Shown piece by piece: positions 1-7,184 of a DNA stretch of 18,048 nucleotides; positions within the stretch are counted from its first letter, which is position 1, and each line of letters opens with the position of its first letter. The notes under the pieces were generated by a model. It was not told the DNA's origin, did no database searches, and worked only from the letters and a program-made list of their open reading frames with translations. The position numbers and the translations under genes are program-made. The stretch covers positions 1 through 18,048 of the forward strand of contig JACKEQ010000057.1 in the NCBI GenBank assembly GCA_020632885.1. The letters run 5' to 3'. Source of the stretch: Alphaproteobacteria bacterium. GTDB lineage: Bacteria > Myxococcota_A > UBA796 > GCA-2862545.

Positions 1-1374
1 GCCCACGGCCTCTACCAGCGGTGGGGGGCCAGCCGGAAGGTCGCGCTGCTGGAGGCGCGGCGCCCCTCGCTGCGCACGCTGCTCACGGGCTCGCCCCGGG
101 GCACGCGCACCGTGTCGGGCATCATCGACCCCCTCGCCATCGATCTCGCGTCCGTGATGAAGGCGTCCCGGAGCATCGCCGAGGAGGACGTGCTGGAGGC
201 CCTCTGGGCCACGACGCTCACGGCGCTCGCGGAGAACGCGGGGGCCCAGCGTGGCGCGTTCGTGCTCGCGTCGGCGGACGGGTACGTCATCCAGGCCGTC
301 ACCGGCGACCTGGCGCTCCAGGTGCCCACGCCCGCCGACCCCCTCACCGTGCCCCTCGGCCTGGTCCGGGCCTCCCTGCGCACCGGGGAGGTGCTGGTGG
401 TCGCGGACGCCCGCACGGACGCCCGCTTCCGGGGGGAGCCCTACATCGAGGCCCGCCGGCCGCGGTCCGTGCTCGTGTTCCCGCTGTCGCGCCGGGAGCG
501 CTTCAAGGGGGCCGTGTGGCTCGAGAACGACGTCACCACCGGTGCGTTCACGGCCGACCGGGTCGAGGTGCTCCGGCTGCTCTCGGCCCAGGCGCTCGTG
601 GCCACCGAGAACGCCCGCCTGCAGGCCACCCAGCAGCGGGTGACCGCGCGCACCCGGCAGCTCGAGGCCCTCAACGTGCAGCTCGCCGAGCAGTCCGAGC
701 ACAAGTCGCGCCACCTGGCCGACATGTCCCACGAGCTGCGCACGCCGCTGAACGCCATCATCGGCTACGCCGAGCTGCTGGGCGAGGAGGTCCGGGACGT
801 CGGGCTCGAGGAGCTCGTGCCGGACCTCGGGCGCATCGAGGTCGCCGCCCGCTTCCTGCTCCGCCTGATCAACGGGGTGCTCGACCTCTCGAAGATCGAG
901 GCGGGACGCATGGAGGTCCAGCTCGACCGCCTCGCCCTCGGGCCCTTGCTCGACGAGATCGGGACCACCCTCCAGCCCGTGGCCCGCGAGAAGGGCAACG
1001 TGCTGGCCTGGGACGCCGGGGGGCTCGCGGTCATCGCGGATGGCCTGCGCACACGCCAGATCCTCACGAACCTCATCGGGAACGCGGCGAAGTTCACGGG
1101 TGAGGGGAGGGTGGACGTCGTGGCGAGCCCGGCGGGGCCGGACGTCCGCATCGAGGTGCGCGACACCGGCGTGGGCATCGACGCGGACGCGCTGCGGACC
1201 CTCTTCGAGCCCTACCGGCAGGCCTCCGCCGCCACGGCAGCGACCTTCGGGGGCACGGGGCTCGGGCTGGCCATCGCGAGCCGCCTGGCGGAGCTCATGC
1301 ACGGCTCGCTGTCCGCGGAGAGCGTGGTGGGCGAGGGGTCCACCTTCATCCTGGTCCTGCCCCGCGCGGGCTGA
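1..1374 (+). CDS. GAF-sensor histidine kinase, C-terminal part of a giant kinase/ATPase sensor (5' truncated)
   Basis: The frame is open from the first base of the window, so the start lies upstream; 457 residues are visible. The first ~35 residues (e.g. WGASRKVALLE) resemble the end of the helical-repeat region of the 1775-residue sensor at 7185-12512 (FGATRKVVLLE). This suggests the missing N-terminus is also Ser/Thr kinase-AAA ATPase-repeats, as in HstK-type hybrid kinases. A GAF domain follows (visible residues ~75-205), then a short helical linker and a HisKA domain with the H-box SHELRTPLN (phospho-acceptor His at 730-732). The HATPase_c domain has an N-box (NLIGNAAKF), G1 box DTGVGID and G2 box FGGTGLGLA, all intact. 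No receiver domain follows the kinase, so a separate response regulator is expected; none is in the window. It should autophosphorylate in response to a ligand or partner sensed by GAF or the missing N-terminus. The internal ATG/GTG codons near 112 are not the true start. Confidence 0.93.
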   Translation, partial: AHGLYQRWGASRKVALLEARRPSLRTLLTGSPRGTRTVSGIIDPLAIDLASVMKASRSIAEEDVLEALWATTLTALAENAGAQRGAFVLASADGYVIQAVTGDLALQVPTPADPLTVPLGLVRASLRTGEVLVVADARTDARFRGEPYIEARRPRSVLVFPLSRRERFKGAVWLENDVTTGAFTADRVEVLRLLSAQALVATENARLQATQQRVTARTRQLEALNVQLAEQSEHKSRHLADMSHELRTPLNAIIGYAELLGEEVRDVGLEELVPDLGRIEVAARFLLRLINGVLDLSKIEAGRMEVQLDRLALGPLLDEIGTTLQPVAREKGNVLAWDAGGLAVIADGLRTRQILTNLIGNAAKFTGEGRVDVVASPAGPDVRIEVRDTGVGIDADALRTLFEPYRQASAATAATFGGTGLGLAIASRLAELMHGSLSAESVVGEGSTFILVLPRAG

Positions 1375-1463
1375 CCTCCGCGTGCGTCGCGTGCATGGGT
1401 GAGCTGAACCTCGTGCACTCGATGCATCTGGCTCCGCGACGTAGGGAGACCGCGGAGGTGCCG
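1375..1463 (+). promoter_or_regulatory. Leader with two competing potential hairpins over a ribosome binding site
   Basis: The segment CGCGGAGG at 1451-1458 contains the GGAGG ribosome site of the gene at 1464. It is perfectly complementary to CCTCCGCG at 1375-1382 (8 bp). Its first seven bases also pair with CTCCGCG at 1432-1438, across a 12-base loop. The two pairings exclude each other and both hide the ribosome site. In DNA this rich in G and C, such matches can arise by chance. This is a candidate translational control structure only, and no ligand class is recognised. Confidence 0.3.
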
Positions 1464-1847
1464 ATGGATCGGATCCGAAGGAACGTGTTCCTCGTCGACG
1501 GGCTGGGTGCGCTCGCGAGCACGGCGAGCCCGTTGCTCGTCGTTCCCGCCCTGGAGCCGTGGCTCGGGCTGCCGCTCGGGGTCACCTGGGTGCTCGCCGT
1601 TCCGGCCGCCCTGCTCGCCGTCTACGGGCTCCTGGCCTGGCTGCGCAGCGCGTCCGTGGTGCCCTGGCTGCTCCCGACCCTCGCGGGGAACGTGGCGTTC
1701 TGTGCGTTCCTGCCCCTGTACCTCTCGCAGCACCTGGGCCTCCTGACGCCGCTCGGGATGGCCTGGTTCGCCGGGGAGCTCGGGATCCTCGCTGCCGTGG
1801 TGGCCTTCGAGGTCACGGTGCTCCGACGGGCGCTCCGGGCGTCGTGA
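1464..1847 (+). CDS. Small four-helix integral membrane protein, unknown function
   Basis: The 127-residue protein begins MDRIRRNVFLVDGLG, with a short basic N-terminus. Four hydrophobic segments follow at roughly residues 8-29, 37-60, 65-87 and 97-119, and the tail is basic (VLRRALRAS). It is therefore predicted to be an inner-membrane protein with both ends in the cytoplasm. I chose ATG 1464 because GGAGG lies 5 bases upstream; an in-frame ATG at 1395 would add 23 polar residues and lacks a clear ribosome site. The look is that of small uncharacterised membrane proteins found in many bacteria; I cannot name a Pfam family from memory. It lies 89 bp after the histidine kinase on the same strand and could share its transcript. 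Its last 35 bases overlap the 3' end of the convergent LysR gene. The leader can form hairpins covering the ribosome site (separate entry). Confidence 0.75.
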   Translation: MDRIRRNVFLVDGLGALASTASPLLVVPALEPWLGLPLGVTWVLAVPAALLAVYGLLAWLRSASVVPWLLPTLAGNVAFCAFLPLYLSQHLGLLTPLGMAWFAGELGILAAVVAFEVTVLRRALRAS

Positions 1848-2724
1848 GGCTGCGCACGGTCTCGGCGATGCAGCGACGGAGCGCGCGGTGCCGGGGCTGG
1901 GTCGTGTGGCGGTGGTGCCACATGAGGTCGATCCGCATGGATGGCACGGCGAAGGGAGGCTCGAAGGCGATCAGGTCCGGCGCCATGGAGGGCAGGATCT
2001 CGGCGGGCACGGCCGCCAGCATCCGGGTGCGCCGCACGACGGCGAGCACGGCGCCGAACGTGGTCACCGAGCAGGCCACCCGCCGGGACAGGCCGCGCGC
2101 GTCGAGCAGGTCGTCCACGAAGCCCCGGTCCGCCCCGTCCGAAGCCATGATGACGTGCTCGGCGGCGCACCAGGACGCGAGGTCCGGCCGGCAGGTCCAG
2201 GCCTCCGGAGCCCCGACCCCCACGAACCGCCGTGTGTACAGGGGCTCCCGCACGATGTCGCCGAGATCGGGCAGGGCGGCGGTGGGGAGGATGCCCGACA
2301 GGTCGGGCACGACGGCGAGCTGGAGGCGGTCGCGCCGCGCGAGCTCCACGCAATGGGGCAAGAGGTCGTGCAGGCGGAGGTCGACGCCGGGGGCGAGCTC
2401 CCAGAGCCGCCGGGCGATGGCGGGGAGCCAGGCCTCCTGGAGCTCCGGGCCCAGCGCGATGGCCAGGGACCCGGAAGCGGTCGCGGGGTCGAAGGTCTTC
2501 GGGGTGTCGAACACCAGGCGGGCCGCCTCCACCGCGGTGGACACGGGCCCGAGCAGTTCCCGGGCGCGCTCGGTGGGCACGAGCGTGTTGCCGGCCCGCA
2601 CGAGCAGCGGGTCGCCGAGGGTGTCCCGGAGACGCTGGAGCGCCCGGCTGGTCGCGGATGGCGACAGACCGAGGTCGGACGCCGCGTCCGCGACGCTCTG
2701 CCGGGCGAGGACGCGCTCGAGCAC
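1813..2724 (-). CDS. LysR-family transcriptional regulator (start codon unclear)
   Basis: The N-terminal winged helix-turn-helix is recognisable: ARQSVADAASDLGLSPSATS, then RALQRLRDTLGDPLLVR and PTERA, the usual LysR pattern. A ~200-residue effector-binding domain follows (from about residue 85), and total length is normal for the family. The coordinates use GTG 2724, giving MLERVLARQS. However, LysR proteins normally carry an IDLNLLL stretch before this point, and here it is encoded in frame just upstream (residues SIDLNLLLV). That frame has no ATG, GTG or TTG before a stop near 2830. An ATC at 2760 sits 5 bases after a perfect GGAGG and would give a normal N-terminus. An ATG at 2789 is in another frame. 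So either a rare ATC start or a one-base indel is likely. The gene is divergent from the lipoprotein gene at 2835, its probable target, and overlaps the convergent membrane-protein gene by 35 bp. Confidence 0.9.
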   Translation of the reverse strand: MLERVLARQSVADAASDLGLSPSATSRALQRLRDTLGDPLLVRAGNTLVPTERARELLGPVSTAVEAARLVFDTPKTFDPATASGSLAIALGPELQEAWLPAIARRLWELAPGVDLRLHDLLPHCVELARRDRLQLAVVPDLSGILPTAALPDLGDIVREPLYTRRFVGVGAPEAWTCRPDLASWCAAEHVIMASDGADRGFVDDLLDARGLSRRVACSVTTFGAVLAVVRRTRMLAAVPAEILPSMAPDLIAFEPPFAVPSMRIDLMWHHRHTTQPRHRALRRCIAETVRSLTTPGAPVGAP

Positions 2725-2788
2725 CAGGAGCAGGTTGAGGTCGATCGAGCCGTAGTGGATGGAGGCCTCCGAGAGGTGGGGTCGGACA

Positions 2789-2801
2789 TCGATACCGTCG
2801 A
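2789..2801. promoter_or_regulatory. Candidate LysR-type T-N11-A operator
   Basis: The 13 bases TCGATACCGTCGA form a T-N11-A element with TCGA arms around five bases. They lie in the short region between the divergent LysR and lipoprotein genes. LysR regulators classically bind T-N11-A dyads in such spacers and repress their own gene. TCGA is common in this DNA, so the match is suggestive only. A second dyad, GGAGGCCTCC at 2761-2770, overlaps the proposed ribosome site of the LysR gene. Confidence 0.3.
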
Positions 2802-2834
2802 ACCTCCGGGATAGTCCATGGCGCTGGAGGCGTC

Positions 2835-4907
2835 ATGCGTGCGTCGTCGTGGGTCGTGGTCGGGCTGGTCCTCGTGGGGTGTCGCGCCGGCGACGCCGAG
2901 GTCGTCGTGGGGAGCGTGGGTCCGGAGGGAGGCACCCTGACGGCGGTGTCGCCGGATGGGGACACCCTGACCCTCGACATCCCGGCGGGCGCGCTGGGCC
3001 GGACGGCGGAGATCACCATCACCCCGCTCACCGCGGGCGATGACGCGGCCCTGTTCCAGGTCGAGCCCACGGGGCTGGCGTTCGCCGTGCCCGCACACCT
3101 CTCGCTCACGGTGGACGACCCCGATGCGGGGTTCATCTGGGTGGACGAGGACGGGCGTGCGCCGCTCGGGGGCACCGTGGAGGCGGGGGTGCTCTCGCTC
3201 GACCTCCCGACCCTCGGCTTCCGGACGTCGGCCCTCCAGGCTCGCGGCGCTCCGCCCCTCGGGCCCGGTGACGGCCGCATCGCGGCGGCGCCGATCGACT
3301 GCGACACCGTGCTCGCGTCCATCCCGGCGGCCTACCAGAAGGTGAAGGCCACGGGCAGCCCGGACGACGTGGCCCAGTTCCTCACGAACGTCGTGACGAT
3401 CAAGGAGCACTGCGACGCCGAGCGCACCGTCACCCAGATCGCCCAGTACTGCACGGACTACCAGGAAGCCGTCATCCAGGCCGTGGACGGCCGCGCCTCT
3501 GCGGACGACCAGCTCGCGACGATCATCGGTCCCCTGGTCGCCGCCCATGCTGCGGTGCTCTCGTCGGGCGGGAGCTGCGACGTGTCCACCTTCGACGCCA
3601 CGATGCTGGCGAAGATCGCGGAGCACGTCGAGGCGCTCCGGGCCCGCTACGCCTCCACGGCCTTCGCGGACGAGCTCGACACCCACCTGGACCACTTCGA
3701 GGAGGTCATCCGCTACGAGGGCAACTGCCAGCTCGCGGGGATCGATACGGCGTCCTGCGGCCCGCTCGTCCGCGGGCTCTACCCCGACGTCCTCGACTCG
3801 CTGCGGACGTCCGCCTACGCCGAGTGCCGCGCGACGCGGAACGCCCAGGCCCTCGAGGCGATCTACACCGACGACCGCGATCCCGGCCTGCTCGCCGAGC
3901 CTGCCGACCCGTTCTTCCGGTTCGCCCGCTACACGAACGCGGCCCTCCAGGACGACATCCTCCAGTGCGCGGCCGAGGTCGAGCTCACGGTGACCGACGA
4001 CGACGAGGGCGTGCCCATCGACCTGCCCGAGCAGGCGCGCACCCTCGGCGGCGGCCCGACCCCGGGCAACGCCGACCGCGAGACGACCATCGCGGTGCCG
4101 GCGGATGGGAGCATCACCTTCGGTGGTCGCTTCCCCGCACCCCCCTGTCCGGTGGACGACCCCGCCCAGGACGCCCTGGTCTGGCGGGTCGCCGGCACGG
4201 AGGTCGCCCGCGCGCCGAGGTCGGGGCAGGGGTACAACATCACGTCCTCGCCCGTGGTCGTGCAGGTCAGCCACCTCCTCGAGGCCGCGGGCCTGCCGGC
4301 GGGCGGGGGCTCCTTCGACGTCGAGGTCGCGCGGGAGGGCACAGGGTGTCCCGTCTACACGACGCCGAATCCGCTCTACACGATCCACATGGGCGTCGGC
4401 GAGCCGCTCCTCACGGTGGTCGCGACCACGAGCTCGTCCGTCCAGCACAACGTCGTCGTCAGCGCCGACTGCGAGCTGGACGACGACGAGTCCGATGTGT
4501 TCATGACGACCCTGCCGGAACGGACGCCGCTGCCGGTCGATCTGGTGGCTGGCTCCAGCCACGCCACGGCGACCCTCGTGGGGTTCGACACGCTCCAGAT
4601 GGTCGGTTCGTGGGCGGCCCTGGGCACGGTGTCGGACACGTGCGCGGATGGCGAGGTCTACACCGCCTCGGACTACGCGTCGGTGACGCTGTACGTGGAG
4701 GTCGTGCCCCTGCAGGACGTCGTGTTCACCGAGGTGCTCTGGGAAGGCGAGGTCACCTTCGTTCGCTGTGACGCCTCCTTCTGCGGCGGGATCGGCTCGG
4801 GGGACGTGCTCGCCGCAGACCAGGTCCACACGGTGAGCTTCTCGGGTGTCGGCTACGGCACCTCGGGATCGGTCACCTTCATCGGCCGCTTCGCCCCGGC
4901 GCCATGA
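2835..4907 (+). CDS. Large secreted lipoprotein with ZU5-like N-terminal beta domain
   Basis: The 690-residue protein starts with a lipoprotein signal peptide, MRASSWVVVGLVLVGC. The lipobox is LVGC, so Cys16 is the predicted lipidated residue after signal peptidase II cleavage. Residues ~27-110 (GPEGGTLTAVSPDGDTLTL, DIPAGALGRTAEITITPL) match the pattern of ZU5-like beta domains often found at the N-terminus of deltaproteobacterial surface lipoproteins. Residues ~155-370 look mainly helical and contain several Cys that could form disulphides. Residues ~380-690 are beta-rich, Ig-like in texture, with paired Cys. No catalytic motif is visible. ATG 2835 is preceded by GGAGG four bases upstream. 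The stop overlaps the next start (ATGA at 4904-4907), so the two genes are probably translationally coupled. Its divergent neighbour is a LysR regulator. A structural or binding role at the cell envelope is an inference. Confidence 0.88.
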   Translation: MRASSWVVVGLVLVGCRAGDAEVVVGSVGPEGGTLTAVSPDGDTLTLDIPAGALGRTAEITITPLTAGDDAALFQVEPTGLAFAVPAHLSLTVDDPDAGFIWVDEDGRAPLGGTVEAGVLSLDLPTLGFRTSALQARGAPPLGPGDGRIAAAPIDCDTVLASIPAAYQKVKATGSPDDVAQFLTNVVTIKEHCDAERTVTQIAQYCTDYQEAVIQAVDGRASADDQLATIIGPLVAAHAAVLSSGGSCDVSTFDATMLAKIAEHVEALRARYASTAFADELDTHLDHFEEVIRYEGNCQLAGIDTASCGPLVRGLYPDVLDSLRTSAYAECRATRNAQALEAIYTDDRDPGLLAEPADPFFRFARYTNAALQDDILQCAAEVELTVTDDDEGVPIDLPEQARTLGGGPTPGNADRETTIAVPADGSITFGGRFPAPPCPVDDPAQDALVWRVAGTEVARAPRSGQGYNITSSPVVVQVSHLLEAAGLPAGGGSFDVEVAREGTGCPVYTTPNPLYTIHMGVGEPLLTVVATTSSSVQHNVVVSADCELDDDESDVFMTTLPERTPLPVDLVAGSSHATATLVGFDTLQMVGSWAALGTVSDTCADGEVYTASDYASVTLYVEVVPLQDVVFTEVLWEGEVTFVRCDASFCGGIGSGDVLAADQVHTVSFSGVGYGTSGSVTFIGRFAPAP

Positions 4908-5737
4908 ACCTCTGGCACCCCGACCTGCTGCTCGCCCGGGCCCGGGTTCTCGAGGCTCTCGCGGCGCGCGTCTCGGAGCCGCCCTTCCGTGCCTTCGTGC
5001 CGCTGGAGCACGGCGTCGGGTACGACGACGGCGCGGGCGACCACGCCATGCTCGTGTGGGTCGGGGGGCTCGCGCTCCTGAAGGCGTTCGACCACGAGTC
5101 GCCGGTCAGCCGAGACGCCCGCGACGACCAGCAGCCCGACCCCGCGCTCACCGACGGCCTGCCCGAGGCCCTCGGCCCCGTGCTGGACGGCCTGGAAGGG
5201 GAGGACCGCACGTTCGTCGCGTGGTTCGCGGACGGCGCGTGGACCGTGCGTGGCGAGCCGTTCCCGGCCGACCGCTTCCTCCTCGACGGCGAGGGTGCGG
5301 CGGAGTGGCTGCTGGACGAGGGCTTCCGCGCCGACCCCGAGGTCCTCGAGCGTGCGCTCGCGGGTGCCGTGCCGCCCGACGCTGTCGCGCTGGAGGCCGT
5401 CGTGCCCCCCACCATCGCGGGCCCGACGGGGTGGAAGGTCGGGGAGCCGTTCGAGGTCGCCGTGTCCTGCCGGGCCCCGCTGCGCTCCATCGACGCGGTG
5501 AAGGCCGTCCGCGAGGCCACGGGCCAGTCGCTCGGCGAGATCAAGCGCGCGCTCTGGGAGGGCGGCGTGGTCCTCCGCGCGACCCTGGGTCCCTACGCCT
5601 TCGATGCCGCCCGTCAGGTCCGCGGCGTGGAGCGCGCCCTCGCCGAGGTGGGCGTGGGCTTCGAGGTGAAGGGGCAGGAGGTCGACCGCGACACCCTCCT
5701 CGCGATGATGGGGACCTCCGCGATGTTCATGCGCTGA
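4904..5737 (+). CDS. Uncharacterised protein with ribosomal L7/L12-like C-terminal domain
   Basis: This 277-residue soluble protein has no signal peptide or membrane segment. Residues ~1-190 are not recognised; they are acidic and rich in Leu, Ala and Trp. Residues ~196-255 read IDAVKAVREATGQSLGEIKR, then DAARQVRGVERALAEVGVGF. This follows the bL12 C-terminal pattern (VIKxVRxxTGLGLKEAK, then a helix and EEAGAxVEV). In bL12 that domain contacts translation factors; isolated L12-like domains also occur in bacterial proteins of unknown role, so a ribosomal function is not implied. The start overlaps the stop of the upstream lipoprotein gene (ATGA), indicating coupling. The gene ends only 3 bp from the convergent Cys-rich lipoprotein gene, leaving no room for a conventional terminator between them. 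What the first two thirds do is unknown. Confidence 0.85.
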   Translation: MNLWHPDLLLARARVLEALAARVSEPPFRAFVPLEHGVGYDDGAGDHAMLVWVGGLALLKAFDHESPVSRDARDDQQPDPALTDGLPEALGPVLDGLEGEDRTFVAWFADGAWTVRGEPFPADRFLLDGEGAAEWLLDEGFRADPEVLERALAGAVPPDAVALEAVVPPTIAGPTGWKVGEPFEVAVSCRAPLRSIDAVKAVREATGQSLGEIKRALWEGGVVLRATLGPYAFDAARQVRGVERALAEVGVGFEVKGQEVDRDTLLAMMGTSAMFMR

Positions 5738-5740
5738 ACG

Positions 5741-6025
5741 TCAGTCGCAGTCCTCCTGGCAGTTGCAGCGGTTCTCGTCGGGCGCGTCGCAGACGCCGTC
5801 ACCGCAGGGCAGACACACCGCACCCCCGATCAGCCAGGAGGGATCCACGACGCAGTCGGGAGAGAGCCCGTACGTGGTGGGGTCCACGGGGCGCTCTTCT
5901 TCGGGCAGCCCCGGGCGCGCGGGTATGGAGGGCACCAGGCGCCCGCAACACGCGCGGGAGTCGTCGTCCCAGACCCAGACCCCCGTGGACGCGCAGTCGC
6001 ACGCGAGCAGGAGGGCCAGGATCAA
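5741..6025 (-). CDS. Small Cys-rich putative lipoprotein with CGDGVC motif
   Basis: The 94-residue product starts MILALLLACDC if TTG at 6025 is used. That TTG overlaps the stop of the upstream aminotransferase gene (TTGA at 6022-6025), which favours translational coupling. The start is preceded by no clear ribosome site of its own. The hydrophobic run ending in LLAC fits a very short lipoprotein signal (Cys9 lipidated), though the usual basic N-terminal residues are missing. The protein has 11 cysteines. Its C-terminus, CGDGVCDAPDENRCNCQEDC, matches the CGDGxCxxxEnCxxCxxDC repeat common in secreted myxobacterial proteins, probably a disulphide or metal-binding knot. It is the last gene of the long minus-strand operon. 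No enzymatic role is suggested. The same frame is open far upstream inside the aminotransferase gene, but that extension looks like a shadow. Confidence 0.7.
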   Translation of the reverse strand: MILALLLACDCASTGVWVWDDDSRACCGRLVPSIPARPGLPEEERPVDPTTYGLSPDCVVDPSWLIGGAVCLPCGDGVCDAPDENRCNCQEDCD

Positions 6026-7179
6026 CGCAGGCCGTCCACGGTGGCGAGCAGGACGTCCACCTCGTCCAGCGCGTTCGGCCAGTGGGGCGACAGGCGCAGT
6101 CGACCGTCGGGGGCGGAGACCGAGATGCCCGCCTCGTTGAGCGCGTGGTTCCAGCGGATGGCGTCCCCGTCCGGCGGGAGCACCGAGAGGGTGCCCGAGC
6201 TGCTCGCGCGGTCGCGGAGGCTCGTGAACCCACGCTCCACCAGCCCGTCCTCCGCGGCGTCCAGCCAGGCCGTGACGTGCGCGTGGATGGCCGGCACCCC
6301 GAGCTCCAGCAGGATGGCGACGCTCGCGTCGAGGGCCGCACAGCCGAGCGCATTCCCGGAGTGGGCCTCGAGGAACCCGGCCTCGTGGCGGATGGGAGCC
6401 AGGGGGTCGAGGTGGCCCGGGCCCTCGAGGAGGAAGGCCAGGGGGTCCTCGTGGGACAGCCAGCCCGCCGTGCGGGGCTCCAGCACGTCGAGGGCGCGGG
6501 GGTGCACGTAGGCGAAGCCGACCCCCTCGAGGCCCATGAGCCACTTGTGGCCCCCGCCGAGCAGGAAGTCGACGTCGAGGGCCCGCACGTCGACGGGCAC
6601 GACCCCCAGGCCCTGGATGGCGTCCACCGCGATGTACGCGCCATGGGCGTGGGCGAGGGCGGCCAGGTCGGCCACCGGCATCACCCGGCCCGTGGCGAAC
6701 TGCACGAGGGAGCACGCGACCATCCGCACGTCCCCCTCCTCGCAGACCGCGCGCACCGCGTCCACGACGGCCTCGTCGGGCAGACCGTCCTGATCGACCC
6801 ACACCACCTCGGCCCCCGTGGCGGCGGCCGCCCGCAGCCAGGGCGTGGTGTTGGCGGGGAACTCACCACGGAAGCAGACGATCCGGTCGCCCGGCTCCCA
6901 GTGCAGGCAGACCGAGAGGTCGATGATGCCGCGCGTGGTGGACCCGGTGAGGGCGATGTCCTCCGCCTCGCAGCCCATCAGGGTGCCGAGGGAGGCCCGC
7001 AGGTGGTCGCGCTGGGCGGCCGCCTCTGGAAAGGCCGCGGTGCCGACGTGCCCGTAGCGGTCGAGGAGCGCGACGACGGCCTCCCGGACGGGACGGCTGG
7101 GTGGGCTGATCGACGCGTGGTTGAGGTAGACGCGGGCGTCGAGGTCGGGGAAGAGGGCTCGGGATCCGATGGAGGGCAT
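6022..7179 (-). CDS. Class V aminotransferase-fold PLP enzyme (isopenicillin-N epimerase / cysteine desulfurase-like)
   Basis: The 385-residue protein has the class V PLP architecture. The N-terminus carries VYLNHASISPPS, the usual 'YLNxAxxxP' entry. TGSTTRGIIDLS is the phosphate-binding loop. GAYIAVDAIQGLG contains the Asp that contacts the PLP ring nitrogen, and LLGGGHKWLMG contains the Schiff-base Lys. These features fit the selenocysteine lyase/isopenicillin-N epimerase/kynureninase group rather than the IscS desulfurases, because I see no obvious catalytic-Cys loop. The substrate cannot be assigned. I chose ATG 7179, five bases after the stop of the giant sensor gene; GTGAGAGAC just before it includes a weak ribosome site. 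A longer in-frame start at 7218 would overlap the sensor gene. The stop overlaps the start of the downstream small lipoprotein gene. Confidence 0.93.
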   Translation of the reverse strand: MPSIGSRALFPDLDARVYLNHASISPPSRPVREAVVALLDRYGHVGTAAFPEAAAQRDHLRASLGTLMGCEAEDIALTGSTTRGIIDLSVCLHWEPGDRIVCFRGEFPANTTPWLRAAAATGAEVVWVDQDGLPDEAVVDAVRAVCEEGDVRMVACSLVQFATGRVMPVADLAALAHAHGAYIAVDAIQGLGVVPVDVRALDVDFLLGGGHKWLMGLEGVGFAYVHPRALDVLEPRTAGWLSHEDPLAFLLEGPGHLDPLAPIRHEAGFLEAHSGNALGCAALDASVAILLELGVPAIHAHVTAWLDAAEDGLVERGFTSLRDRASSSGTLSVLPPDGDAIRWNHALNEAGISVSAPDGRLRLSPHWPNALDEVDVLLATVDGLR

Positions 7180-7184
7180 GTCTC

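Noticed and set aside
2064..4829. A 921-codon minus-strand frame opposite the lipoprotein gene
   Set aside because: Its composition is shadow-like and without motifs. The plus-strand frame has a ribosome site, a lipobox signal peptide and a ZU5-like pattern. Part of the minus frame runs through the LysR gene out of phase.
5741..6802. A 353-codon minus-strand frame extending the small Cys-rich lipoprotein upstream
   Set aside because: The upstream two thirds lie in another frame of the aminotransferase gene and are Gly/Arg/Pro-rich shadow. Only the last 94 codons look like a protein.
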